This document shows, in pieces, positions 38,957-48,015 of a stretch of DNA of 51,451 bases (the stretch's first letter is position 1; each line of letters begins with the position of its first letter). A program made the translations under genes and the position numbers. Below the pieces are notes generated by a model. That model searched no databases. It was given only the letters and a program-made list of their open reading frames with translations, and was not told the DNA's origin. The DNA comes from Treponema sp. UBA7570 (GTDB taxonomy: Bacteria > Spirochaetota > Spirochaetia > Treponematales > Treponemataceae), in contig DLLE01000058.1 of the NCBI GenBank assembly GCA_002477955.1, forward strand, positions 5,901 through 57,351, given 5' to 3'.

Positions 38957-39712
38957 ATGGGAAAAATTATTGTTTTTGTTAATCAGAAGGGTGGCGTTGG
39001 CAAAACAACTTCTGCCATAAACATTGGAGCGTATATTGCAAAGGCAGGAAAAAAAGTTCTGCTTGTTGATTTTGACTCTCAGGGAAATATGTCCAGTGGC
39101 GTTGGCGCAAAAAAAGATAAACCTACGATTTATGAGCTTCTTGCCGGTCAATGTGCTTGTGAGCAGGCTGTAAAAAATACTCCGGTTGAAAATCTTGACG
39201 CAATCACCGCAGATACAGACCTTTCTGGCGCTGCAATCGAGCTTGTTGATGAAGAAAACCGTGAATTTTTCTTAAAAAAGGCGCTTGAGCCGCTTAGAGA
39301 AAAATATGACTTTATTCTTATCGACTGTCCTCCGTCGCTCGGAATTTTAACTCTTAACGGACTTGCCGCCGCAGATTCTGTAATTGTTCCTATGCAGTGC
39401 GAATATTTTGCTCTCGAAGGAATTACTCTTTTGCTTCAGACTGTAAAAAAAGTTCAAAAATCAATAAATCCAAAACTTGTTATCGGCGGAATTTTCTTTA
39501 CTATGTATGACAGCCGTACCCGTCTTGCTCAGGATGTTGTGCGTCAGGTTCAGGCTTATTTTAAGGATTTGGTTTTTAATACGATTATTCCCCGCAATAT
39601 CCGCCTTTCGGAAGCTCCTTCTCACGGAGTGCCAATCTGCCTTTATGATCCGAGTTGTGTCGGTGCAAAAAGTTATGAAAAACTCGCTGGGGAGGTGATC
39701 CGCCGTGGCTAA
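38957..39712 (+). CDS. parA: Chromosome partitioning ATPase ParA/Soj
   Basis: A 251-residue ParA without an N-terminal DNA-binding domain, as in chromosomal Soj. It has the deviant Walker A KGGVGKTT (11-18), a DFDSQGNMSSG switch and IDCPPSLGILTLNGL. It acts with ParB and parS to segregate replication origins. The ORF is open upstream, but homology begins at ATG 38957, which has no ribosome site and lies six bases after a TATAGT -10 box (38945-38950). It overlaps parB by eight bases, so the pair is one operon. Confidence 0.95.
   Translation: MGKIIVFVNQKGGVGKTTSAINIGAYIAKAGKKVLLVDFDSQGNMSSGVGAKKDKPTIYELLAGQCACEQAVKNTPVENLDAITADTDLSGAAIELVDEENREFFLKKALEPLREKYDFILIDCPPSLGILTLNGLAAADSVIVPMQCEYFALEGITLLLQTVKKVQKSINPKLVIGGIFFTMYDSRTRLAQDVVRQVQAYFKDLVFNTIIPRNIRLSEAPSHGVPICLYDPSCVGAKSYEKLAGEVIRRG
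39689..39707 (+). promoter_or_regulatory. Near-perfect ribosome site for a GTG start of parB
   Basis: GGGGAGGTGATC (39689-39700) is close to a full anti-16S match and lies five bases before the GTG at 39705, inside the 3' end of parA. It settles the GTG as the parB start. Confidence 0.85.
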
Positions 39713-40634
39713 AAAATTTGGGCTTGGAAACGGCCTTGATTCTCTTCTGGGCTCTTCTGCAAAAGAGGACGAGCCGGCAAAAACAGAAAGTTCTTTTCAA
39801 TCTGCAAAAACAAATCTGCCTGTCGGCATTGAACAGGACGAATTTGGAAAACTTTGGATTAACCCGGAACTTTTGCGCCCAAATCCTTATCAGCCGCGTC
39901 AGGAATTTGATTCTGAGCAGTTAAAAGAGCTTTCGGATTCGATTAAAGAAAACGGCGTAATTCAGCCAGTTACGATCGAAGATGCAAAAGACGGCACTTT
40001 TTATATAATTGCCGGCGAACGCCGAACCCGCGCTTCTCGTCTTGCCGGGCTTGAAAAAATTCCTGTTCAGCTTTCTGCATTTAGCGACCAGAAAAAACTC
40101 GAAGTTGCGCTTATCGAAAATATACAGCGTGCGGATTTAAATCCTGTCGAAGAAGCCCGGGCTTATTACAAGCTTATGGAACTTGGCGGACTTAAGCAGG
40201 AAGAGGTTGCCCAGAAAGTTGGAAAAAATCGTGCCACTGTTGCAAATGCAATCCGTCTTTTAAAACTTCCAGAAGATATTCAGAATGCGCTTGTGAGCGG
40301 ACAAATTACCGCAGGACACGCCCGTGCTCTTTTAATGGTAAAGGACAAAATGAATATGCATATTTTGTTCGGAAAAATCGTAGGGCAGGGGCTTTCTGTT
40401 CATCAGACGGAAGTTATGGCATCGGAAATCAATAATCCTCAGCCAAAGGTTAAGAAAAACGAGAGCGCAAAAAGTGTGACCCGCGATCCGGATTTAATCG
40501 ATGTTGAAACTCAGCTTATCCAGAAACTTGGAACTAAAGTTCAGATAAAAGGTTCGTACGAAAAAGGTTCAATCGAAATTTCGTATTTTAGCAAGGACGA
40601 TTTTAACCGCTTGTTTGACTTTATAAACCGCTAG
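39705..40634 (+). CDS. parB: Chromosome partitioning protein ParB/Spo0J
   Basis: A 309-residue ParB starting with GTG. Residues 1-50 are the ParA-stimulating end (AKKFGLGNGLDSLLG). The CTP-binding ParB/Srx fold follows with NPYQPR, ENGVIQPVT and GERRTRASRLAGL, then IENIQRADLNPVEEA, and the helix-turn-helix with VAQKVGKNRATVANAIRLLKLP. A dimerisation domain ends the protein. It binds parS near the origin and slides as a clamp. No parS-like palindrome was seen in the window. Confidence 0.95.
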   Translation: MAKKFGLGNGLDSLLGSSAKEDEPAKTESSFQSAKTNLPVGIEQDEFGKLWINPELLRPNPYQPRQEFDSEQLKELSDSIKENGVIQPVTIEDAKDGTFYIIAGERRTRASRLAGLEKIPVQLSAFSDQKKLEVALIENIQRADLNPVEEARAYYKLMELGGLKQEEVAQKVGKNRATVANAIRLLKLPEDIQNALVSGQITAGHARALLMVKDKMNMHILFGKIVGQGLSVHQTEVMASEINNPQPKVKKNESAKSVTRDPDLIDVETQLIQKLGTKVQIKGSYEKGSIEISYFSKDDFNRLFDFINR

Positions 40635-40654
40635 GTTTTAGCTTTGTTCTTTAA

Positions 40655-40680
40655 AATCTTAGACTGAAGATTATTTTTTT
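40655..40680 (+). terminator. Terminator of parAB
   Basis: AATCTT-AGACTG-AAGATT followed by A and seven T. The T run touches the stop codon of the oncoming sirtuin gene. Confidence 0.65.
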
Positions 40681-41413
40681 ATTTTATTTGTTCAAAAACG
40701 CTTCCCAGTCCTTGATGAATGACTAGGTTTGCCATTTCGTCCGCTTGAGTTTGAGTTTTGTTTATCATTGCAAGATTTTTTCCGGTAAAATAGCGTATAA
40801 AGCCTGCTGCCGGGTAAACGACGAGGGAAGTTCCTCCGATTATGAGCATATCCGCATTTTTTATTGCCTGAATTGCTCCCTCGACAACATTGTCGTCCAA
40901 TCCTTCTTCATAAAGAACAACGTCCGGTTTTACAAGACCGTTACATTCTGTGCAACGAGGAAGACTGTCCGGAGAATTTTTGCTTTCGAGAATAAAATTG
41001 TCGTCATAAAATTTGCCGCATTTCATGCAAAAGTTGCGCAAAGTGCTTCCGTGCAGTTCAAAAACTTTTTTGCTTCCTGCTTTTTGGTGCAAACCGTCTA
41101 TGTTTTGCGTAACGATTGCGGAAAGTTTTCCTTTTTGTTCAAGCTCTGCAAGCTTAAAATGCGTAATATTTGGTTTTGCGTTTTTTATAATCAGTTTTTC
41201 GCGATAAAATCTGTAAAATTCTTTCGGATTGGCGTCAAAAAAACTTCTTGAAATTATTGTTTCCGGCGGATACTTCCATTTTTGCTGATAAAGACCGTCC
41301 TGGCTTCTAAAATCCGGAATTCCGCTCTCTGTGCTTACGCCAGCGCCTCCAAAAAATACAATTCGGGAACTTTCATCAATCATTTTTTGAAGCTTTTTAA
41401 TTTTTTCGTCCAT
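40679..41413 (-). CDS. Sirtuin NAD-dependent protein deacylase
   Basis: A 244-residue Sir2 enzyme of bacterial class. NAD-binding GAGVSTESGIPDFR is at 23-36, TQNIDGLHQ near 102, the catalytic His in ELHG, a four-cysteine zinc site (CMKC and CTEC), and GTSLVVYPAA late. It removes acyl groups from lysines using NAD+. AGAGG lies eight bases before the ATG. It converges on parB and is upstream-flanked by intergenic repeat copy B. Confidence 0.93.
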   Translation of the reverse strand: MDEKIKKLQKMIDESSRIVFFGGAGVSTESGIPDFRSQDGLYQQKWKYPPETIISRSFFDANPKEFYRFYREKLIIKNAKPNITHFKLAELEQKGKLSAIVTQNIDGLHQKAGSKKVFELHGSTLRNFCMKCGKFYDDNFILESKNSPDSLPRCTECNGLVKPDVVLYEEGLDDNVVEGAIQAIKNADMLIIGGTSLVVYPAAGFIRYFTGKNLAMINKTQTQADEMANLVIHQGLGSVFEQIK

Positions 41414-41931
41414 GCTTGTGCCTCTTTTTGTTTGTGTTTTTGACTGTCGGTTTTAATCAGCCGAAAGTGAATGAATTGTTTTATCAATTATATATTTATA
41501 TAGCCCGAATTTCGAGTTTTATTGTTTTATATTATTATGGGCTTGACTCTTTGTCATTATCTGGGCTCCCTGTCATTATCGGGCTTGACCCGATAATCTA
41601 TTGAAATTTTACAGCAGATTCCTGTCCAAGTTTAATGCGTAAAAATCTCAGCTCGCACGGAAATGACACATAAATAACTGTTCTTTTTAAATTACAATTT
41701 TTAGAATTTATTAAGCTAATATTTTGGGTAAAAACAAACAAGGAATTTAAAAATTGTAAAAAAATATCTGAGAATTGAACAAAATGTCAAATTTCTCCAT
41801 AATTGTTATAATATTTTATAATATGCCGATAAATATAATTGAAAAAATATTTGTTTCTAGAAATTTGCACTTATAGATTTTTCGTTGTACTATAAAAAAA
41901 TGATAAAAAAGTGTTATATAAGGGGACGAGC
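41414..41931. other. Long intergenic region with repeat copy B
   Basis: This 518-base region between the sirtuin gene and the giant Ig-repeat gene is very AT-rich. It contains the repeat (41508-41690) and then about 240 bases rich in TATAAT-like words (41805-41810, 41816-41821). One promoter candidate is TTGAAC (41775-41780), 17 bases, CATAAT (41798-41803), which would give a leader of about 120 bases. I see no ORF or known RNA in it. Confidence 0.5.
41571..41668 (-). repeat. Intergenic repeat element, copy B (inverted to copy A)
   Basis: The same TGTCATT/AATGACA-bounded element as at 37374-37475, in the opposite orientation, with matching outer flanks to about 41508 and 41690. On its 41530-41575 side the unit GGGCT...TGTCATTAT is partly repeated two or three times. 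The two copies flank the methyltransferase, parAB and sirtuin genes. Confidence 0.7.
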
Positions 41932-44900
41932 ATGAAAAAAAGTGTGTTTTTCTTTTCTGTTTTGATTGTCTGTGGATTATCTGTTTTTGCACGCGGCAAG
42001 CGCGATATTGACGAGCGCGATGTTGCCCAGATGGACAGCTGGCAGGAAGAATTTGATATTGGCGGAAAAAAAGAAGGCAAATACAATGCCATGGTTACCG
42101 TAAAGGATAAAGGCGGCAACGAAACTGTCGGCGGACCTTATAATATTTTTATTGATCCTGATTCGGATTATCCTGTTTCTGGTATAACAAACCCGATTAA
42201 AAATATGCGTGTTCCGGGAAACTTGAATATTGTCGGAACTTGTATTGATGATGACGGAGTTGACGAAGTTTGGATTAGCCTCGACGGGGCAGAACCTGTA
42301 AAAGCTAAAGGTAAGGAATTTTGGTCGTATTATCTTGATACTACGGAGCTTTCGGAAGGTCCTCATACAATCGAAGTTTATGGAATTGATATAAACGGAC
42401 TTTCTTCTGCGGCAAAATCTTCAAAAAATGCAAAAATAACATGGAACCTTGACCGCAGGCTTCCTGTTACAGAAGTTACAAATCTTGCGCTCGGAACTCT
42501 TGTTTCTGGAAAAATCATTCTAAAAGGAACAGTTTCTGATGGAAACGGAATAAAAGCCCTTTCATATTCACTTGACGGAAGAAAAACTTTTAGCGAAGTA
42601 AAAATCAAGGAAGACAAAAAAACAGGAATTTGCACTTTTGAGCTTCCAGTCAACACAAAAGAATCTCCAGATGGAGCGGCCGTTTGCTGGTTTAAGGCAA
42701 CGGACAAAATGGGGTCTGTCGGATACAATTCATTTCTTTATTTTATCGACAACACAAAACCAGACGTAAAAATTATTTCTCCTGCTGATGATGAAGTTGT
42801 GAACGGCCGTTTTGGAGTTGCAGGTTATGCAAAAGACACAATCGGCGTTCAAAAACTTACATGGGCTTGCGGCGAAAAATCCGGTGAATTTGAACTTACT
42901 CCAGGAAATCCGTATTGGTACCAGGAAATCGACACAATCGGCCTTAACACAAAAAAAGTTGAATTTTCGGTAACGGCTTTGGACACCGCTGGAAACGAAG
43001 TGACTGTTAAAAAGACAATTCCAATCGATCAGGAACTTGATAAACCCGTCGTAACGATTGAATTCCCTTCTAAAGACGGAATTGTCGAGGGTGATGCCGG
43101 AACTTTGTTCTTGCGCGGAATTGCAACGGACGATGACGGAGTTGCCTCTGTCGAATACAGGCTTGACGACGGAGAAACAAAAACTCTCGAAACTCATGGC
43201 GTTTTCTATGTTCCGCTCAGCGAAGAAAATGACCTTTCGGCAGGAAAACACAGCGTAACGGTAATTGCGACCGACATTCACGGTGTGCGCGGAAATCCTG
43301 TAACTTCGGCTTTTGTTTCTATGGGAAAAGCTTCAGCGATTGAAGATGGAAAAATCAATTCAAGCCTCGGAACTGAGTCTGTGTTTACAGGAGTAACAAT
43401 TCATCCAGAATCTAATCCGAAATACGAAACTACAGTTTTGAGCGCCTGCGGAATTTCTTCGGTTGCATGGCAGTTAAACTGGGGCGACAACGGAAGCAAG
43501 ACCGGAGAAGTTGCTCTCAAAGGCGGAGAAAAATCAGTTCCTGTAAGTATTGCGCTTGGCGATGCGGATATTGCTTATGGAGCGGTAAATCTTACAATTA
43601 CGGCGATTGATATTTATAATCGGGCATCTCAGAAAATTGAGCTTGTAAATCTTTTGGATCTTACTCAGATAAATGTTGAAAAACCGGCAGTTGTTTTTGA
43701 AGACAGCCGCATAAGCGAAAATGGCGACATTACAAACGACATTGAGCATCCTGTTTCTGGATATTTTGCCGGCGGAAAAATAAAAAGCGCTTCAATCGTT
43801 CCTTCAACTCCTTTTGCAAAAATTGAATACGATGAATTTACGATAAAATTGACTGCGACTGACGCTCTCGGAACTTCATCTCCTGTAAAAGTACGCGTAA
43901 TTTCTCAGGACAATGTTGCTTACGAAAGCCGCGAATTGATTTTCCATTCGGATTCTCCAGCGCCAAAAGTTGCCGTTGACAAATCTGAAGAAAATCTTGA
44001 GCAGCGGTTTGACGAAGACGGAAACCCGGTAGAAGAACTTTCAAAGATAAAAATTTCTGGAGCGGTTTCTTCTGAAACTCCGCTTACTTCTTTAAAATAC
44101 CGGATTATAACAGTTCCTGCTGTTTTTGACTTAAAAACGCCTTCGCTGGTAACAGGAGCAAATTCTCCTTCGTTCGGACAATTTGCAGAACTTCCTGCAA
44201 AAACAGGCAGATTTGAGTTTGAAATTGATGCTGCTGCGCTCAGAAAGGGAATTTCTGTAGTCGAAGTTGTGGCAAACAACGGAAAAACGGCGGCAGATTC
44301 TGTAAAAATCAGAAATCTTCCTGAACTGCCTTTAAAAACAGCCGACGGCAAAAAAATCACTCCGGCAAAACCTGTTTATTCGTGGATTGATGCGGAAGAT
44401 GTTTACTATGTAATTACTTCTCAGACTTCTTCTTCAAATTTTAGCGGAACATTTTTCCGTTCAGAAATGGCTGCCGGTTCTCCAGAACTCTCGGTAAAAG
44501 CCAGCGATGGAAAAGTGATTTCAAAATACACGGCAAAAAAAGCAGGCTCTGCAAAAGTATTTATTTCGGAAATTGACGGGAAAACTTACGCAAGCGGAAT
44601 GAGAATTGCAGTTCCTCGCGGAAATTCTAATTCTCCAAAAAACGCATGTGTGAGCATTGTTTCCGACTTCCCGGTAACTTCCGTAAACTGGGCTCTTTCT
44701 GGAGAAAAAATTCCTGGCGGGGACGAAAAACAAAGCGGGAAAGTTGATGCAAAACAAATCCGCCAAATTGATTCAACTCATTACGAGGCAAATATTCCTT
44801 TGAATAATCTTCCTTCAAGGCTTACTTCTCTTGAGATAACGGCAGAAACTGCGGGCGGAAATGCTTCTTATAAAGGAACTGTCGGAATTGTGCGCGAAAG

Positions 44901-47900
44901 AGATTCTTCTCTTGTAGACAACGAAAAAAGGATTTATTGGGCGCCGACAGAAAAAACTCCGTTTGACACTGCAAATTCCCGCTATGTATTAAAAACCGGC
45001 GAAAAATTTGGAGCATTTGCAAACGTTTTGGGACCTGTAACGGCAGCTCTTTCAACTTCTCAAAACGGACTTATTGTTCAAGCGGATGGAAATTTTGCAT
45101 ACATTATTGCAGAAAAAGAAGGAATTTATAAAAATATTGGTCTTAAAGTGACTGACAGCCAGGGCGTAACATACAATTCGACTTTGATTGAACTTTTAGT
45201 TGACGATTCTGCTCCAACCGTAGAAATTGTTGCTCCTGAACTGCAAAAGTGGATTCAGAAAAATACAATGCTTACTGTAAAAGCTGGCGATTTAAATGGA
45301 ATTGAAAGCGTTGAATATTCGGTAGACGGCGGCAGAAACTGGAATCCTTGCAAAGGAAACGGAACTGGAACTTACGTTGCCGCGCTCAATCTTGAATCAT
45401 TTGAAGACGGAATTATTCCTGTTGACGTGTTTGCAAAAGACATTGCAGGAAGAATTTCTTATGCGCGGACAGTAATTCAAAAAGATACTCAGGCTCCGCA
45501 GGTTCAGGTTGTTGTTCCTTGCGAAGATGATGTTGTAAACGGCGAGAATCTTATCGCATTCATTGCAAAGGACAACGGACATTTTAGCCGTGCAGAATAT
45601 GTTGCGCCTAAAAACGGAAATGCCGCTTCTGCGCCAGTTGAAATTCCTCTTGGACCTATGGTTGTTACTCATATTGGAACAGCGGATAAGCAGATTAGCG
45701 ATTTGATGTCATTCAATTTTTATGATGAAACAGGAAATGTCGAAACAATCCGCCGCTGGGACTTTATAATTGACCAGAAATCAGACCTTCCAATAGCAGA
45801 AGTTCATATGCCGGAAGAAGATGCCGTAATAACGACAGACTTTGTTGTTTCGGGCGTTGTCGTTGATGACGATGGACCTTCAAAAGTTTATTACAAAATC
45901 GACAACGGTGAATACAAGCTTGTTTCAGAAGACTATGGCACAAGTTTTTCAATCGATGTTCCTCTTTCGACGATGAAAGACAACGAACACTCTGTTACTG
46001 TTTATGCAGAAGACTTGAATGGTGTAAAAGGACCGGAATTTGTCCGCAATTTTAAAATTTCTCTTGAAGAGCCAAAGGGCGCAGTTATAACTCCTCCGAT
46101 TGACAATACAGTCCGCGGCTGGGTAAAGCTTACAGGAAAAGCAACTGATAAAAACGGTATAGGCAAGGTTTATATTTCTGTAGACAACGGAAATACTTAT
46201 AACGAGGCGACCGGAAATTTTGCCCACGAAAATGAAGTTTCTGACTGGTCTTACGAATTCGACACAAGAGTTGTAGAAGACGGAACTCATGTTGTATTTA
46301 TGAAAGTTGTTGACTGGTTTGGAATCGAAGGCCTTTATTCATCTTTGATAAACATTGACAACACCGCTCCGAGCATTGACCTTGAATTGCCGCTTGACGA
46401 TTCAAAAACAACAAAAATGCTGTTCTTCTCTGGCCAGACAACGGATAATATTGGACTAAAAAAACTTTATATTACGATTCGTTCTCTTGAAGGCAAAACT
46501 GTAAGCCAAAAACTTGCAAACATCAACTTGACTCCTGGAGAAATCATTACAGAATCAATAGATCTGTCTTCTCTCGACAACGGTTTTTACAATGTTGAAT
46601 TGACAGGAATGGACGCGGCAGACAATATTACCCGTGTTTCAAGAAACGTTCAGCTGGACAAACGCGCCGCAATGGCAAAGGTTGATCTTTTGTATCCGCT
46701 CAATGGAGAATTTGTAAAAGGCGTATTCAATATTTATGGAACGGCAGTAAGCGAAATCAACATCGAAAGCCTTGAACTTTTGGTTGACGGAGAAAAAACG
46801 GCAGAAACAACACTGAGCGAAAGCGGATATTACAAATTTAACCTTTCGCCGGAAATGCTCACTGACGGACAACACAAAATTCAGGTTAAGGCAAATCTTG
46901 CAAATGTAAGCACGATTATGTCTAACGAGCAGTTTATAAATTACAGTTCTGTTGGTCCTTGGGTTACAATCGACAATTTTACTTACGGAGATTTTGCAAT
47001 CGAAAGACCGTACATTGTTGGCGATGCCGGATATGCAATTTCTGAAACGGAACTTGTTGCTGCAAAGGCAAAGGGCGCTCAAAAAGAAATGAAAGATGCC
47101 GCCTTGGCAAAAACTGTAGAAAAAGTTGAAATTTCTTTCAACAATGGAAAATCATTTGAAGAAATTTCAAAAACTGGAAAATGGCGCTACCGCATTGAAA
47201 ACGAAGATATTACCGAAGGCTATCACTTTATGCTCGTGCGGGCAACTATGAAAAACGGCGAAACCGCAGTTACAAGAACTATTGTTCAGGTTGATAAGAC
47301 TAAACCGACTGTTAAGCTAATAAGCCCTGGCGAAGGCGGACGCTTTAACCAAAGCATTGAATTTAGCGGTCTTGCGCACGACGATGTTGCTCTTAAGAGC
47401 GTTTCTCTTGCTTTGCGAAAAGGCGACAAGTCAAGTTATGAAGTTCCAGCGTTTATTCAGGGATTGTATTTTGACTGGCATTTCTGGGGCGCAACTTTGT
47501 TCGATATTGGTGCCGGACTTTCGTTCTTTGATGATAACGTTCGTCTTCAGGTTCAGTGGGGACAGTTTACGCAGACACAGCGCGAAATGTTTACAAAAAC
47601 AAACCAGCGTTATGGCGGCGACAGCGTATTTGGAGCAAAAATTCTTGCAAACGTTGCATATATTCCATTTATGTACTTCCTTGGACGCGATTACGAATGG
47701 CTTTCTGCAAACGTGACTGTCGGCGCAAACTTTACGAGATTTAATCAAGGTCAGTCTGGTAAGCCGCAGGTTCTTTCTGCCTTGCTTGCCCAGATTGAAT
47801 TCCCTAGGGTGACTTTCGCAAAACAGAAGATGTTCAGGACGTTCTCAATTTATACAGAAGGCCAGTTGTGGTTTATTCCAACAGATGTAAGTTCGGACGT

Positions 47901-47958
47901 TGATATTGATAACTTAGTTCCGCAAATCTCTGTAGGTTTGCGTGTAAATGTATTCTAG
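41932..47958 (+). CDS. Giant Ig-like repeat protein with C-terminal outer-membrane barrel
   Basis: A 2008-residue exported protein. ATG 41932 is preceded by AGGGGAC and gives a signal peptide (MKKSVFFFSVLIVCGLSVFA). Most of it is tandem Ig-like units of roughly 90-100 residues, recognisable by a D-x-TAPxVxIxxPxxxxxVxG boundary, a D-DGV-x2-VxYxxDxG core and a closing VxAxDxxGxxS. About residues 1820-2008 differ: eight alternating amphipathic strands with aromatic belts, ending VPQISVGLRVNVF, a terminal Phe as recognised by the BAM machinery. So it probably forms an 8-strand barrel in the outer membrane with a long Ig stalk. Function may be adhesion or envelope structure; not shown. Confidence 0.82.
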   Translation: MKKSVFFFSVLIVCGLSVFARGKRDIDERDVAQMDSWQEEFDIGGKKEGKYNAMVTVKDKGGNETVGGPYNIFIDPDSDYPVSGITNPIKNMRVPGNLNIVGTCIDDDGVDEVWISLDGAEPVKAKGKEFWSYYLDTTELSEGPHTIEVYGIDINGLSSAAKSSKNAKITWNLDRRLPVTEVTNLALGTLVSGKIILKGTVSDGNGIKALSYSLDGRKTFSEVKIKEDKKTGICTFELPVNTKESPDGAAVCWFKATDKMGSVGYNSFLYFIDNTKPDVKIISPADDEVVNGRFGVAGYAKDTIGVQKLTWACGEKSGEFELTPGNPYWYQEIDTIGLNTKKVEFSVTALDTAGNEVTVKKTIPIDQELDKPVVTIEFPSKDGIVEGDAGTLFLRGIATDDDGVASVEYRLDDGETKTLETHGVFYVPLSEENDLSAGKHSVTVIATDIHGVRGNPVTSAFVSMGKASAIEDGKINSSLGTESVFTGVTIHPESNPKYETTVLSACGISSVAWQLNWGDNGSKTGEVALKGGEKSVPVSIALGDADIAYGAVNLTITAIDIYNRASQKIELVNLLDLTQINVEKPAVVFEDSRISENGDITNDIEHPVSGYFAGGKIKSASIVPSTPFAKIEYDEFTIKLTATDALGTSSPVKVRVISQDNVAYESRELIFHSDSPAPKVAVDKSEENLEQRFDEDGNPVEELSKIKISGAVSSETPLTSLKYRIITVPAVFDLKTPSLVTGANSPSFGQFAELPAKTGRFEFEIDAAALRKGISVVEVVANNGKTAADSVKIRNLPELPLKTADGKKITPAKPVYSWIDAEDVYYVITSQTSSSNFSGTFFRSEMAAGSPELSVKASDGKVISKYTAKKAGSAKVFISEIDGKTYASGMRIAVPRGNSNSPKNACVSIVSDFPVTSVNWALSGEKIPGGDEKQSGKVDAKQIRQIDSTHYEANIPLNNLPSRLTSLEITAETAGGNASYKGTVGIVRERDSSLVDNEKRIYWAPTEKTPFDTANSRYVLKTGEKFGAFANVLGPVTAALSTSQNGLIVQADGNFAYIIAEKEGIYKNIGLKVTDSQGVTYNSTLIELLVDDSAPTVEIVAPELQKWIQKNTMLTVKAGDLNGIESVEYSVDGGRNWNPCKGNGTGTYVAALNLESFEDGIIPVDVFAKDIAGRISYARTVIQKDTQAPQVQVVVPCEDDVVNGENLIAFIAKDNGHFSRAEYVAPKNGNAASAPVEIPLGPMVVTHIGTADKQISDLMSFNFYDETGNVETIRRWDFIIDQKSDLPIAEVHMPEEDAVITTDFVVSGVVVDDDGPSKVYYKIDNGEYKLVSEDYGTSFSIDVPLSTMKDNEHSVTVYAEDLNGVKGPEFVRNFKISLEEPKGAVITPPIDNTVRGWVKLTGKATDKNGIGKVYISVDNGNTYNEATGNFAHENEVSDWSYEFDTRVVEDGTHVVFMKVVDWFGIEGLYSSLINIDNTAPSIDLELPLDDSKTTKMLFFSGQTTDNIGLKKLYITIRSLEGKTVSQKLANINLTPGEIITESIDLSSLDNGFYNVELTGMDAADNITRVSRNVQLDKRAAMAKVDLLYPLNGEFVKGVFNIYGTAVSEINIESLELLVDGEKTAETTLSESGYYKFNLSPEMLTDGQHKIQVKANLANVSTIMSNEQFINYSSVGPWVTIDNFTYGDFAIERPYIVGDAGYAISETELVAAKAKGAQKEMKDAALAKTVEKVEISFNNGKSFEEISKTGKWRYRIENEDITEGYHFMLVRATMKNGETAVTRTIVQVDKTKPTVKLISPGEGGRFNQSIEFSGLAHDDVALKSVSLALRKGDKSSYEVPAFIQGLYFDWHFWGATLFDIGAGLSFFDDNVRLQVQWGQFTQTQREMFTKTNQRYGGDSVFGAKILANVAYIPFMYFLGRDYEWLSANVTVGANFTRFNQGQSGKPQVLSALLAQIEFPRVTFAKQKMFRTFSIYTEGQLWFIPTDVSSDVDIDNLVPQISVGLRVNVF

Positions 47959-47974
47959 AAATTTTTTCTAGAAT
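47952..47974. repeat. Perfect TTCTAGAA palindrome pair at the stop codon
   Basis: TTCTAGAA occurs at 47953-47960 and 47966-47973, five bases apart, and can form a 9-base stem that includes the TAG stop of the Ig-repeat gene. No T run follows, so it is more likely an mRNA processing or stability element, or two protein sites, between the two large surface genes. Confidence 0.5.
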
Positions 47975-48015
47975 TAGCACATGTAGATTGATTTTGTTTT
48001 AGAATGGAGATTTTT

